From NCBI GenBank assembly GCA_963575745.1, contig CAUYUJ010000736.1, positions 447,501 to 511,500 of the forward strand: DNA of 64,000 nt. The letters run 5' to 3'. The notes beneath the pieces are model-generated. The model worked only from the letters and a program-made list of their open reading frames with translations, was not told the DNA's origin and searched no databases. Each line of letters opens with the position of its first letter. Positions within the stretch are counted from its first letter, which is position 1. The stretch comes from Prorocentrum cordatum. Its lineage: Eukaryota; Sar; Dinophyceae; Prorocentrales; Prorocentraceae. Made by a program: the position numbers and the translations under genes. Positions 50,125 to 60,369 of the stretch are shown here, one piece after another.

Positions 50125-50600
50125 GGCGCATGGAGGAAGGGAGGGAGAGAGGGAGGGAGGGAGGGAGGGAGGAAGGAAGGAAGGAAGGATGGGGGGTAGA
50201 GGGGGATGAGGAGGAGGAGGAGGAGGAGAAAACAGGGAAAGAGGGAGGGGGAGGCGGAGTGGGAGAGGGGCTGAGGCAGAAGTGGAGCTGGGGAAGGACT
50301 GCGACGAGGAGGAGAAACGACGAGGAGGGTGAGGAGTCGGGAGATGAAGAGGGGGATGCGAAAGTGGAGGCGGAGGCGGAGGAGGAAGAGGATGAGGAAG
50401 GCGGGGTGGAGAACGGAAGAGGAGGAGGACCACGAGGACGGGGACGAGGACGAAGAGGAGGAGGAGGACGACGACGACCGACACGGGAGGACGGGAGGAG
50501 GAGTAGGAGGAGGACGACGGTTTCGACGACAACGACGAGGGAGGGGGAGAGGTAGGGAGAGGGAAGGAAGAAGGAGGAGGAGGACCAGAGTACGGCCAGG
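50125..50600 (+). repeat. Purine-rich (GGA/GAA)n tract
   Basis: GGGAGGGAGGGAGG, GAAGGAAGGAAGG and GAGGAGGAGG blocks. On the minus strand this is the pyrimidine run before the candidate exon at 50018-50115. Confidence 0.8.
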
Positions 50601-50891
50601 ATGACGCATCAACGATGTTGCAATACACCCTCCCGTCCCAGGTTCCCGCATCCTGGGCCCCCCACGAGCGCTCCTGTCCAGGAGCGCCCGCAGGGCCCGC
50701 CACTCTCCAGCGGGATCCCATGTGGGAAGGATCGACCCTCCGGCCTTCGAGCGACAAGAGAAACGCAAAGAGGTACAGGATGAGAAAGTTCACGGGAGTG
50801 TCCGGCGATTGTCCCGTTCGGAAGAGGATCTGCCTTCCATCCGGCCAGCATCGGAGCACTGCGTCTCCGGAGGCCGTCTTCGCGAGGGCGG

Positions 50892-51045
50892 ATGTGGTTC
50901 GAAGATTGTATCAATGAGTTTGGCAACGATTATGGCTTGGGCGAATGGCGTGCGTTGGCAGCCGGTGAGCATTGGCGCCAACACCAGCAGGATTTTGTCG
51001 CTTGGGCTGCGGAGGGGCCAAGTTCGACGACTGAGTTCACCGCCC
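50892..51045 (+). CDS. Candidate exon, unknown protein
   Basis: ATG at 50892; reads MWFEDCINEFGNDYGLGEW then RALAAGEHWRQHQQDFVAWA then AEGPSSTTEF. The pattern of aromatic and acidic residues looks like a real helix-rich segment. The end is unclear: a CCCCAG|GT-like junction is near 51052. Third positions are only moderately GC-rich. Confidence 0.3.
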
Positions 51046-51194
51046 CCCCAGGTCCTGCCCCTAGCGGGCCAGCTTTGCTGTCAGGACTTGCTCCTTGTTC
51101 CAAAGTTATATGCATAAGTTCTGCGGGAGCACAAGTTGGAGCTTCGGGCCATAGACTGCGACGGAGTCTCGCATGATAGCCGCGGTTTGACAGC

Positions 51195-51415
51195 GTGGTG
51201 GCCTCCATCCTCGCAACGAATGGGCATCTTCATACGAATCTGCTTGGCGCGAAGTCGAGAGCCGCATGTTGAAAGCCCCCAGTCCTCCATTCTTGTAGTT
51301 GCTGGAAACATTTAGACTTGGATGCGCGGCGCTGAGGCGAGAGTCGCATGTTGGAAACGACCAGCCTTCCATCCTTGTGGCTGCTGTAGGTGTTCTGGTC
51401 AGGGTTGCAAGCTGC
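51195..51415 (+). repeat. ~85-bp tandem repeat, 2.5 copies
   Basis: Units share GAGTCTCGCATG- or GAGTCGCATGTTG-like, GGCCTCCATCCT- or CCAGTCCTCCATTC-like and GCTTGGCGCGAAG-like words. Diverged. Confidence 0.6.
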
Positions 51416-51474
51416 AGGTAAGTCTCAAGCGAAACGCCTGCCCTGGCCTACGGACTCATCAGGAAGAGAGATGG

Positions 51475-51650
51475 AGGAGGAGGACGAGGACGACTTCGAT
51501 GACGACGACGCCAGCGACGACGACGACGGCGATGGCGACGGCGACGACGACGACGGCGACGGCGACGACGGCGACGGCGACAACGACGGCGACGGCGACG
51601 GCGACGACGACGGCGGCGACGGCGACGACGACGGAGGGGGAGAAGCGCGA
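51475..51650 (+). repeat. (GAC/GGC)n tract
   Basis: GACGACGACGGCGATGGCGA-type sequence, reading Asp/Gly in one frame. Followed by (GGA)n at 51885-52030 with GGTAGAGGTAGAGG at its end. Confidence 0.85.
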
Positions 51651-51839
51651 GAGGGATGGGCAGGAGGGAGGGCGCCGGGAGGAGGAGGACGAGGAGGACG
51701 GCGGCGACGACGACGGCGGGGGAGGAGCAGGGAGGGCAGGGGACGAGGGGAGGGCCCTGGCCAGGAGGCCGCCGCCCAGTGCAGCGCCGAGGCAGCGCCG
51801 CTCACGGCCGAGGCGACGGCGGGGCGGCGCGGGTGGGGA

Positions 51840-52105
51840 GGGGGGCTGCGGCAGGTTCGTGTCGTGTCGAGGCGGCCGCGACCCGGAGGAGGAGGGGGAG
51901 GAGGAGGAGGAGGAGGAGGAGGAGGAGGAGGAGGAGGAGGAGGTAGAGGTAGGAGGAGGAGGAGGTAGGAGGAGGAGGAGGAGGAGGAGGTAGGGGTAGA
52001 GGTAGAGGTAGAGGTAGAGGTAGGGGGAGGGTGGGAGTAGGAGGAGGGGAGGCAGGTGGGGAGGGGGGCTGCGGCAGGTTCGTGTCGTGTCGACGCTGCG
52101 GCGAC
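51840..52105 (+). repeat. Direct repeats flanking a (GGA)n tract
   Basis: GGGGGGCTGCGGCAGGTTCG then TGTCGTGTCGAGGC occurs at about 51840-51873 and again at 52062-52095, bracketing the purine tract. Possible target-site-like duplication or slippage product. Confidence 0.65.
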
Positions 52106-52392
52106 CCCGGCGCTGGCGTTCAAGATTGCACGCCGCCAGCGGCCCAGCATCGGCCAGTACAACATCGAACGATCTGCGTTATCGGCAAGCCGTGATCGTT
52201 GAGGGTTGAATGATCCGCGCGGTGTCAGAAACCCACGCCTGGGACGTCGCAGCTCGAACCTGCCATACTCGAGGTTCGAACTTTCCGGGCTCGACCTTGA
52301 GATCTGGGCGCTGCAGTTTTATCACACCGGGCGTTTTCCCCCAGAATTGTGCCCCAGGGCCATCCCAGAGCTATCTGGCCTGAAAAAAAGCC

Positions 52393-52535
52393 TCCTCCTC
52401 CTCCTCCTCCTCCTCCCCTCCTCCTCCTCCTCCTCCCCCTCCTCCTCCTCCTCCTCCTCCTCCTCCTCCTCCTCCTCCTCCTCCGCCTCCTCCTCCTCCT
52501 CCTCCTCCTCCTCCTCCTCCCCCTCCTCCTCCGCG
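52393..52535 (+). repeat. (CCT)n pyrimidine tract
   Basis: CTCCTCCTCC, preceded by CTGAAAAAAAGC. Confidence 0.88.
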
Positions 52536-52687
52536 GGGGTCTGTGTTGCCATGTTTGGCACGGTCGGATCTCAGGGGCCTCCGCAAGGCTCCTCTTCGCC
52601 ACGGCCAGGTCCACCTCCGAATGCCTGGTCCAGGTGCACCCCAGAAGCGGGTGGTCGACTTTCGACCCCCCAGACCTACAACCCTCG

Positions 52688-52871
52688 TCGAAATTGAACG
52701 CAAGTTTTTTTCACCCCCGTCGCCCCCGCATTTCAATGTTCATCGACAGGCGCATCGCGGCCGGCGGGGTCCGAAGAGAATCTCGAAGTCGCCGGCGTCG
52801 GCGTGAACATTGAAATTGGGGATCGGGGGGCGCCGCCAGGTCGCGGCTAAAACTTGCGTTCAATTTCGAAG
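52688..52871. mobile_element. Foldback element with ~21-bp outer arms
   Basis: The outer arms CGAAATTGAACGCAAGTTTT (52689) and AAAACTTGCGTTCAATTTCG (52851) are perfect reverse complements. Inner arms, CATTTCAATGTTCA and TGAACATTGAAATTG, form a second pairing. No coding content. Size 182 bases, typical of a MITE-like element. Confidence 0.8.
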
Positions 52872-53419
52872 AGGGATGTAGACTCCCTCACGCCGGGAAA
52901 AGTCGCGACGGGCCGCTGCTGCCTGTTTTCGGCCTCCGAAGACCTCTCTGGACCCCGAGACCGCCCAGAGCGGCTCGGCAGGGGCCGGTCCCCAGAAAGA
53001 GGTCGAGACCTTTCTGCGGGGAGCGCCAAGTGTGCCGCAATCCGCCTGCCGCATGCGCTCCTGGGCTCCCTTTGATCCCGAAGGCGCGCTGGCAGTTCCG
53101 GCGGGCCCTGCCGCAGAGACCACAGCCAGTAGCATCCAGCAGAGGTCGAGAAAGGCGGGTGGCCGCTCATCGGGGAGGGGGGACCGACGGGCCGGAAGGG
53201 CCCGCCCGCTGCTTGCGCCAGCGTGCGCTCAACCTGCTGGTCCTCGAGGGCACCCGAACGGCAGGGCCGTTGGTTTCCGTTTTCGTGTTGCCCCTTGCCT
53301 CCCGGTTCTGACGCCGTGCTTTTTGCGTTCGGTTTCGTCGCCGGTTCTTTCACGCTCGCGGCTCCAGTTTCAATCCCGGAGCCGTCTTTCCCGTTTCGGC
53401 GAACCGTCGGGGGCCCCCG

Positions 53420-53760
53420 AAACGGGGTGGTGACCACACCGTGCGGTGAGTCTGTGGGGGTTCGGGGTCACCGCGCGGTTCTGGGACTCGGGCCGTTCGC
53501 CGAGGGCGTCTCGGGCGGCAGGGGCCTCCCGGGCCCCCCAAGGCCGTGCGGCGGCGGGCCGTGCGGTGAGGCCTTGGGGGACTCCGAGGTCACCGCCCGG
53601 TCCGCCACCGCACCGCTTCGGGACTCCAAAGACCGTCTCGTTCCCAAGATCAAGACCCCCGTCTTCCCACCGTGTCGTTCCCAAGATCAAGTTCCCCCGT
53701 CTTCGAGACCGTCTTCCCACCGCCTCATTCCCAAGACCAAGACCCCCGGACATGGCAACC
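53420..53760 (+). repeat. Two tandem repeats (~130 bp and ~39 bp)
   Basis: GTG(C)GGTGAGTCTGTGGGGG and GGGGTCACCGCGCGG recur about 130 bases on as GTGCGGTGAGGCCTTGGGGG and GAGGTCACCGCCCGG. From 53630, CGTTCCCAAGATCAAG with CCCCCGTCTTC repeats three times. Ends at repeat B. Confidence 0.65.
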
Positions 53761-54234
53761 ACGGCGGGCGCGCGCGCCGCGCGGCGCCCGACCGGATCTC
53801 CCCAGGGTCGCGCCCGACCGCCCAGCGGTCGGAGGGAGGGGCAGCGACGCCACCACCGCCAGCCGGCCACGGCACCTCCGAAGGCATCGGGCGTCTCGAA
53901 GAAAGCGGGGCCGAGGGTCTTCATAATGTTCGGCCTCTGGGAGACCTTCTCTTATCGGGCCTCGGGGCCGTCCAGCAACGACTCGGGATGGAAAGCCGGT
54001 CCCAGGGCAGTGGTCGAGAGGTCGGGGTGCCCGTGCCCCGAGCAAGGCGAGACGCCGGATGCACGGGCCCCCGAGCTGCACACTTGCAGGCGCCCTCGGG
54101 CGCGACGCCGCAGAGCAGGGGTGCCACGCCGCTGGGAGGACCTCCTCTGGCTCCTGTCGACGGCGGCGGTGGCGGTGCCGATTCCTCCCGGCGAGCACCT
54201 GGAGAAAACGGGTCCCCTGGCGCAGACCGGTCCC

Positions 54235-54480
54235 CAGGGTCCATGTCTGCTGGCTCCTCCTCCCGGGCGACCGATGCCCAGCGACTGCTGGGGCCAGGAA
54301 CAGACCCCGTGGGGGCCTAAATCTGAAGGGGCCCTGGGACACACAAATAAATACACACAAATAAAAAGGTTCCCCATATTTTCCCAGGCGTCCGATGTCT
54401 GCTGGCTCTTCCTCCCAGGCGACCGATGCCCAAAGCGACTGCTGTGGGGCCAGCAGCAGAGCCCCCGGGGGCCCATAGCT
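54235..54480 (+). repeat. ~160-bp tandem repeat, two copies, around a reversed family I fragment
   Basis: TCTGCTGGCTCCTCCTCCCG then GGCGACCGATGCCCAGCG recurs as TCTGCTGGCTCTTCCTCCCA then GGCGACCGATGCCCAAAGCG. Between them lies GGGACACACAAATAAATAC, a reversed piece of family I. Confidence 0.7.
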
Positions 54481-54574
54481 CGCAGACCACCGGCGCGACG
54501 CTCGCCGACCCTCGAGCCGGCAGAGGCCCCTCGCGGCGGCGGTGGCGGTGGCGGCGTGCAAAACAGTCAGGAGG

Positions 54575-54735
54575 AAAAGAAACACACAGACACAATTAAT
54601 CCTCGATTCCCCAGAAAATATGGGAAAATATGGGAAGTGGGGGGGAAGACAGAAACCCAGAAAATATGGGAAAATATGGGGAATATTTTTATTTGTGTGT
54701 ATTTATATGTGTGTCCTGGGGCCCCTTCAAACAGG
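54575..54735 (+). repeat. Family I repeat, copy 1
   Basis: Contains ACACAGACACAATTAATCCT, CCCAGAAAATATGGGAAAAT, ATTTTTATTTGTGTGTATTT and GTGTGTCCTGGGGCCCCTTC. Other copies lie at 59955-60150 and 62485-62640, all on the + strand, and a reversed fragment at 54330-54390. Confidence 0.75.
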
Positions 54736-55290
54736 GCTAGGATCGGGACAAATCGCTCCAGAGCGTTCCGGAGCGCTCTCAGAGCGTTCTGGAACGCTCT
54801 GGAGCGGCCGCGGCGCCCAAGACATCCTCCAAACCCGCCGATGCTCAGAGATTTCGAGGTATCCCGATCCGATTTTGTCCCGATCTTCGCGTCGTTTTGG
54901 CGTGACTCCTGCTCGATCGGGCCTGCGTCGTGGGAAGGCGCGACTGCCGCCGCCGCCCGCGGCCGCCGAGGGCGGCGGCGCCGGAGCGATGGGGAGCGCC
55001 CGCGGCCGCCCGCCGCGCGCGCGCCCCGCAGGAGCGCGAGCAGCGTGCGCACCTCGCCGCCTGGGAGGAGCGCGGGCCAGCCGCGCGCCGAGGGGGGGGG
55101 GGGCGGCGGGGAGAGGGGTAAAACGACGCGAAGATCGGGACAAAATCGGATCGGGAGAACTCGAAATCTCTGAGGATCGGCGGGTTGGGAGGATGTATTG
55201 GGCGCCGCGGCCGCTCCAGAGCGTTCCGGAACGCTCTGAGAGCGCTCCGGAACGCTCTGGAGCGATTTATCCCGATCCTAGCCTTGTTTT
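54733..55290. mobile_element. Large inverted repeat (arms ~170 bp)
   Basis: The left arm (54733-54905) begins GGCTAGGATCGGGACAAATC and includes GCTCCAGAGCGTTCCGGAGC and GATCCGATTTTGTCCCGATC. The right arm (55118-55290) is its reverse complement with few changes, ending TTTATCCCGATCCTAGCC. The ~210-base spacer is GC-rich and reads helix-prone Arg/Ala-rich frames. Within each arm, GAGCGTTCCGGAGCGCTCTC forms further palindromes. No transposase inside. Confidence 0.8.
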
Positions 55291-55292
55291 AA

Positions 55293-55420
55293 GGGGGGAA
55301 GGCTTCTTAGGAAACCCCCCGCTTCTCAGAAGGCGCGGGCCTCATCTGTGGGTGCGAGGCCCGCGCCTTCTCAGAAGCAGCCTCCTTCTAAGGAGCCGCC
55401 CCCCCTTCCCCCCGTGGATT
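55293..55420. mobile_element. Hairpin element (partner at 39451-39600)
   Basis: GGAAGGCTTCTTAGGAA, then CTTCTCAGAAGGCGCGGGCC and its exact reverse complement, GGCCCGCGCCTTCTCAGAAG (with TC and GA inside), around a loop ATCTGTGGGTGC. Then CAGCCTCCTTCTAAGGAGCC. It directly adjoins the transposon's left terminal repeat at 55421. Confidence 0.75.
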
Positions 55421-55662
55421 CAAAATATGGTTCTATTTAACGACGCTGGTTTCTTTCGTTTTTATTGCCATGAAACGGGCATGCGATCGGGTTGAGAAGG
55501 GCAACTGTTTTCGGATGCAACGACAACCAGTAAGAATGCACGCGGGCAAGTTGTGAAGGAACAGTGATACCTACATCGCAGATGCTGGGCGTTTGCGAGT
55601 AACCTTTGCGTTTGAGGGCAGCAGGGCCTGGTCTACTGATTCGTTCGCTGTCACAGCATGAT

Positions 55663-58005
55663 TCATACGGGGCACGAAACTAAGAGGTACCTCTGGTAAA
55701 AATGGGAGAACTGAGCCAATATATCGTGCTCTGCAAAAGAATGCGGCTGGTCACGCTGGCACTTCGATAAGAAGCCTACGAACAGCTTTGCCAACTTCGC
55801 CGCAGCAGCAATGCACAGAGCGTGTCGTTGTGTTTGCCACATGACGTTTCTGTAAAAAGCCTTCAGCTGCTTGTGGAACGCTTCGTTGCGAGTGGTTCCA
55901 AATATGACGTCATGGTTTGGGTCGTTGGCGACGTACCTGCAAACAAAAATGAATGTATCCCAGCTCCTGCGCCGTGGTCGCGTATTCCAAACTGCTGAGC
56001 ACCGTAGTATTCTTAGTTGTTTTGCGATGCATCATGTTTGGGTGTGCTGAGCAGATCGCTGCCAGGTCCTGGATGAAGTCGTACATGAGATCGTGCGGCT
56101 CCTCCACGTAGCTGCTGCTGTTTTGGATGCGGTGGCACAAGCGTTTCGCATCTGATGGCCTCATAGCAGCAATTGCGGCCACCAGTTCGGAAGGCCCCGC
56201 GCGACCATCACTACACTGAAGATAACGAGATCTGCCAAATCCCCGAGGCGAAGTTTAGCAATGCATTTACGAACGCTGGAAGAGAATGCCGTCGCCCTTG
56301 CATTGGATGCTTGCTCGACCTCGAGGGCAATGTGCAGCAGGTCTTTGCTAGCGCATTTCAGGTTAGGCAACGCGGCGCGCAACTGGCTGCACTTGTCTAA
56401 ATACGCAGGAAAGTCGGAGCAAATCATCTGCACCTTCTCCGCATCCACTCTGCGAACAGAATTCCGAAGAGCGCGCGCCTGCTGGACGGGGTCTTCCGAA
56501 CTGGAACCGAAAATCTCGAGTATGCTGTCGTTGCACTGGACAGTAATAAGAACGCGCAATGGAACCCGATCTCGCCCTGGAAATGCGTTTTGCTTCTGTC
56601 CGCGCGGAACTTGGCACATTACAGACATCAATGACTTGTAGAACCCATCCACGCCCAAGACGCGGACGTCGCAAGCCGCGCGGCATCTTTCCACGGCACG
56701 CCGGACACTGATGTGATTGGCCATCTTCTCGTTAAAAGAATGGTAGAACGCTTCCCCGGTCGGAGACAAATGCGATTTGTCGCCCGACTGAGCAACGAAA
56801 AAAGAGACCATCCGCTGCGTAGCCCCCTTCGTATTCGGGTGGATCATGGCAGCGAGGCAAGCGTTCAGGAAGACGCCAGTGCAGTAAAACTTGTCGGACA
56901 CCTTGCGGTACCTCTTGCAATCTTCCGTCAGCACATACTTTGCGTTCGCTAAGTCCAATAAAATGGTGATTTGTTTGTCCAACCGCATCACATCAAAAGC
57001 GAGTTGGCCTTCCCACTGCGACCACGAGGGGCTCTCCTCCAATTGAGATCTGATGCCAACTACGCAGCGGTTCACACTGTTTCCAGCAGAGATCTGACCA
57101 TCGCGTCCGCACAGCTCGTTAAAGCGGGACCGTGATACTATCTGGCCCCATTGCCCACTTACATCGCATTGCACTTTTTCTGGAATAATGTTGCAGCGAG
57201 CTTTAATATGATATCTGCTCATGTGCGTGATCAAATAACGTGTCTCGCTGAAGTCCCTGGCGATGCACATAGGGCATCCCCAGTGATGCGGAGGACCGAA
57301 CTCGGCGTAGTCGCCCATGCAACCAGCGAGGCTCCACCAACGAAGAGCCTCCTCTCGCACTGCCGAAGCCAATCCCTCAGGCCACCGATCTGATTTCACG
57401 CCCACTTGACCTGGGGCGGTAGCTGCTGAGCCCCTGCTGGAAGACGCAGGCCGCTTCTTGATGGTTTTCCGGGCCCCCGTGCCACAAAGCGAGTCGCGCC
57501 CCAGGGATCGGCGTTGGCGATCGGGCTGCTCGCTGTGCAAATGAATCACGAAGGTTTTCTTCAACCCGTGCCTGAGATCACAAACTAAGGTGTTGAAGGC
57601 GGCTGCAGAGACCATCTCGGCTGCGCCGCGTTGGAAACTGACCAGCGCGCACTTACCGACGTGGAAAGCGAAGGCGCGGCCCGCCCCGTCGGCAATGACG
57701 TATTTCCCTATCGAGAACAGCGCTTCTGGGGCGCAACCAGCAACTGCGAGCCCGAAAGGGGCGAGCATCCTTGCGCCCCCACTCGCAATCCACTCTGGCC
57801 CGTAACGGTCGACAACTACAGCGAACCCATGATCGCGCAATGCCTGGACGCGAACTGAGTGGACACTCGCAGACGCGCGGCAGCTCGGCGTAACTAAGCG
57901 AACAACAGTAACGAAACCGCAACACATCCAACACGATACGGCAGTCTTTGGACAAAAGAGCCGTTTGATAAGGGTTCTAAGGTATCGCGACGGACGGACG
58001 GCCAC
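55663..58005 (-). CDS. Zinc-finger DDE-type transposase, frameshifted
   Basis: Transposase-like protein of the TIR element. The main frame (58005 down to 56161, no certain start; first in-frame ATG at 57927) has a C-x2-C-x13-H-x4-H finger (CPMCIARDFS...HMSRYH), then a first acidic motif, RVLGVDGFYKSLMSVM, and a second, MICSDFPAYLDKCS, followed by KDLLHIALEVE. At a GGGG run near 56190 the frame slips by one base and continues PSELVAAIAAMRPSDAKRLC through VEEPHDLMYDFIQDLAAICS. Near 55937 it changes again, at TTTGCAG|G, which could be a splice acceptor, to YVANDPNHDVIFGTTRNEAF and a stop at 55663-55665. G-T-x-R-N-E-x-x-H fits the third catalytic Glu of DDE enzymes. So all three acidic motifs are present, but the copy as sequenced is broken unless introns explain both shifts. 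The superfamily is not assigned. Confidence 0.7.
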
Positions 58006-58019
58006 CTGGGGCCACCCAC

Positions 58020-58039
58020 CTCTCCTTTCCTTCTCTCTC

Positions 58040-58091
<52 letters not shown>

Positions 58092-58099
58092 CTCTCTCT

Positions 58100-58169
<70 letters not shown>

Positions 58170-58835
58170 CGTTTCCGTTAGGATTCTATCATAGGAGGAA
58201 GGCGTATTACAAATGGATTCCTTTTGCGGAGGATGACAATCGGATTCCTTGTGTGAAGGCTTACAATAGGATTCCTGGAGCATTACAATAGGGTTCCTTT
58301 TGTGGAGCAGTACAATAGGATTCTTTCGTGGAGGATTACAATAAGATTCCTTTTGTGGAGGATTATAATAGGATTCCTTTTGTGGCGGATTACAATAGGA
58401 TTCCTTTTGCGGAGGATTACAATAGGATTCCTTTTGTGACAGATTACAAATTGATTCTTTTTGTGGCGGATTACAATCGGATTCTTTTGTAAACGATTGC
58501 AATGGAATTCCTTTTGTGGAGGATTACAATAGGAATCCTTTTTGTGGAGGGTTAGATTTGGAATCTTGTTGTGGAGGATTACAATAGGATTCCTTTTGTG
58601 GAGGATTACAATAGGATTCCTTTTATGGCGGTACTTGGGAGACTTGTAATCCTCCACAAAAGGAATCCTATTGTAATCCTCCACAAAAGAATTCTATTGT
58701 AAGCCTTCACAAAAGGAATCCGATTGTCATCCTCCGCAAAAGGAATCCATTTGTAATACGCCTTCCTCTTATGATAGAATCCTAACGGAAACGAGAGAGA
58801 GAGAGAGGAGAGAGAGAAGGAGAGGAGAGGAGAGG
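58020..58835. repeat. Subterminal inverted repeat with ~25-bp minisatellite
   Basis: A (CT)n run (58030-58147) and (AT)n lead into an arm starting CGTTTCCGTTAGGATTCTAT with GGCGTATTACAAATGGATTC (58168-58290). Its reverse complement, GAATCCATTTGTAATACGCC then ATAGAATCCTAACGGAAACG, is at 58735-58795 and is followed by (GA)n. Between them the unit GGATTACAATAGGATTCCTT then TTGTGGA repeats about 13 times (58265-58625). Part of the transposon's right end. Confidence 0.85.
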
Positions 58836-59119
58836 TCCGTGTAAGCAAAAACAGCACATCGTTAAATAGAACCATATTTTGACCTTACCCCTTCCCCCAT
58901 ACCCCCTTTGCGCGCGCCGCCAATCGGGGGGACTGGCCCAAGGGAGGGGAATACAAAATACTGATTGCTTCCACATCTGGAGCATGCGCCGGCGCTGTTG
59001 CAAGCAAGTTGCCGCTACCTTGCCAGAAATACCACAAGCTAATTCCCGCGACCCGTCCTTGCCGAAAATACCACAGGCCAATTCCCGCTACCTGTCAGGA
59101 AGGGGAATCGAAGAACTTC

Positions 59120-59570
59120 TTGCCACCGTGGGGGACGCAGGTCCCTGGGCTTTTCGCGGCCGTCGGTCCTTCGAGGCCCTCCACGGGCCCTGGGACTGCC
59201 AGGACAAGCTTCCGGATGAAGCACTGGCCCTGTCGTGCCCCGGGGTCCAGGCCCGGCTTCCTTTGCGACCCGCTTCCCCCCGTGCTGATTCTGGATCCGG
59301 TTGCGTTGCCGCGCGCTTCCGCCGCCGCGCCCGGGCGGGCGGGGGGGGAAGGGAATGCCTCGGGGAGGAAGTGAGCCTCCTTCTCCCGAGCTGCTGGCTT
59401 TGCATCTGCATTTGGGGCAACTGCCCGACTGGAGGGCCGAAGCCGCGAGGACCCTGGCTGCACAAACAGATGAACACGGCTTGGCCTCGGTGCGTCGGGG
59501 GGCCTTTAATCCCAGACCCCCGACGTCATGATTTTTTCATGACGCGACCCCCAAAGGTCCCGACCCATTA
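59120..59570 (+). other. GC-rich stretch, no gene recognised
   Basis: One + frame reads through 58879-59625 (SWCLCICIWGNCPTGGPKP-like) but includes repeat B at its end and shows no consistent codon bias. A dispersed TCATGATTTTTTCATGAC word near 59528 is an 18-base near-palindrome, repeated at 59668. Confidence 0.4.
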
Positions 59571-59574
59571 CCTG

Positions 59575-59690
59575 GGACCGGCTCTTCATCCTGAGTCGTT
59601 TTTTGACGGTCCTGAGGCCCGGTGAGAGCCCCCCAGAGGCCGAAAATTGCGAAAAACCTCCCGTCGTGATTTTTTCATGACCCGAGGGGG
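59575..59690 (+). repeat. Dispersed repeat B copy
   Basis: GGGACCGGCTCTTCATCCTG, AGTCGTTTTTTGACGG, CCCAGAGGCCGAAAATTGCG and AAAAACCTCC, then GTGATTTTTTCATGACCCG. The cleanest copy of family B in the window. Confidence 0.7.
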
Positions 59691-59954
59691 TCTGTGATCA
59701 TTGCTTCGCAGAAAAAGCACAAGGGCCCCACGCACACCAGCCGCCGCCAGGGTGGTGACGGCTCGGCAGCGCCGGCGGTCGCAGGCGCGCCGGAGCAGGC
59801 CGGCGGGCCGCGCCGGGCCCAGGGGCGCGTTGGGGGCGGGCGGGGGAGGCAGAGGGCGGCCGCGGCGGCGGAGGGAGGGGCGGGGCCGTGGCCGTCGAGA
59901 GTCGGCGGAGAGCGGGCGCGCAGGAGTCGCAGAGGAGCGGCATAGGCTCGGGAG

Positions 59955-60150
59955 GGAAAAAACACACACAGAGACACAATGAATCGTCGATTCCCCCGAA
60001 TATGTATATATACACATATATATATATATATATATATATATGGGAAAATAGGGGGGCAGGAGACAAGAAAAAGCCGAAAATGGTGGAAAATGTGGGGATT
60101 CCTGTTATTTGCGGGTATTTCTTTGTGTGTCCCAGGGCCCCTTCAATAGA
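59955..60150 (+). repeat. Family I repeat, copy 2, with (AT)n
   Basis: AACACACACAGAGACACAAT, GAATCGTCGATTCCCCC, an (AT)n expansion at 60003-60040, GCCGAAAATGGTGG, TGTTATTTGCGGGTATTTC and GTGTGTCCCAGGGCCCCTTC. An introner-like element starts at its 3' end. Confidence 0.75.
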
Positions 60151-60240
60151 CGTAATTTTTCTGGGTTCCGCACGGATTTCGGGGATCGGCGTAGAGCCCC
60201 CCTTGGCGGCGTCTGCGTCGCCGCCGAGAAGTGACGTCCG
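60143..60240. mobile_element. Introner-like foldback element, copy 7 (partial)
   Basis: The left arm GGGTTCCGCACGGATTTCG, GGGATCGGCGTAGAGCCCCC and the GGCGGCGTCTGC centre are present; the right arm is missing or unrecognisable. Confidence 0.5.
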
Positions 60241-60369
60241 TGCCCTTTCTTGCTCTTCCGGAGGGGGCAGGGGGCCAAGGTCAGGCGGGGAGGGCTCAGC
60301 GGGGGAGTTTGCAAACGTTCCCGCAAAGTTTCTGGAGCGCTTTGGAGGCCCAAGGGGTAGTTTCATCCG

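Larger units (their letters stand above)
55421..58881 (-). mobile_element. DNA transposon with perfect 23-bp terminal inverted repeats
   Basis: The left end 55421-55443 (starting CAAAATATGG) and the right end 58859-58881 (ending CCATATTTTG) are perfect reverse complements over 23 bases; one more base pairs outside. The 3.46-kb interior carries a minus-strand transposase and, near the right end, a 630-base subterminal inverted repeat with a minisatellite. The interior is clearly less GC-rich than its surroundings, as expected of an insertion. No clear target-site duplication: CCCCTTCCCCC-like text lies on both sides but is low complexity. It adjoins the hairpin element at 55293-55420. Confidence 0.85.

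Noticed and set aside
58879-59625. 248-codon + frame right of the transposon
   Set aside because: No codon bias; its end is repeat B and its middle is GC-rich. Probably chance.
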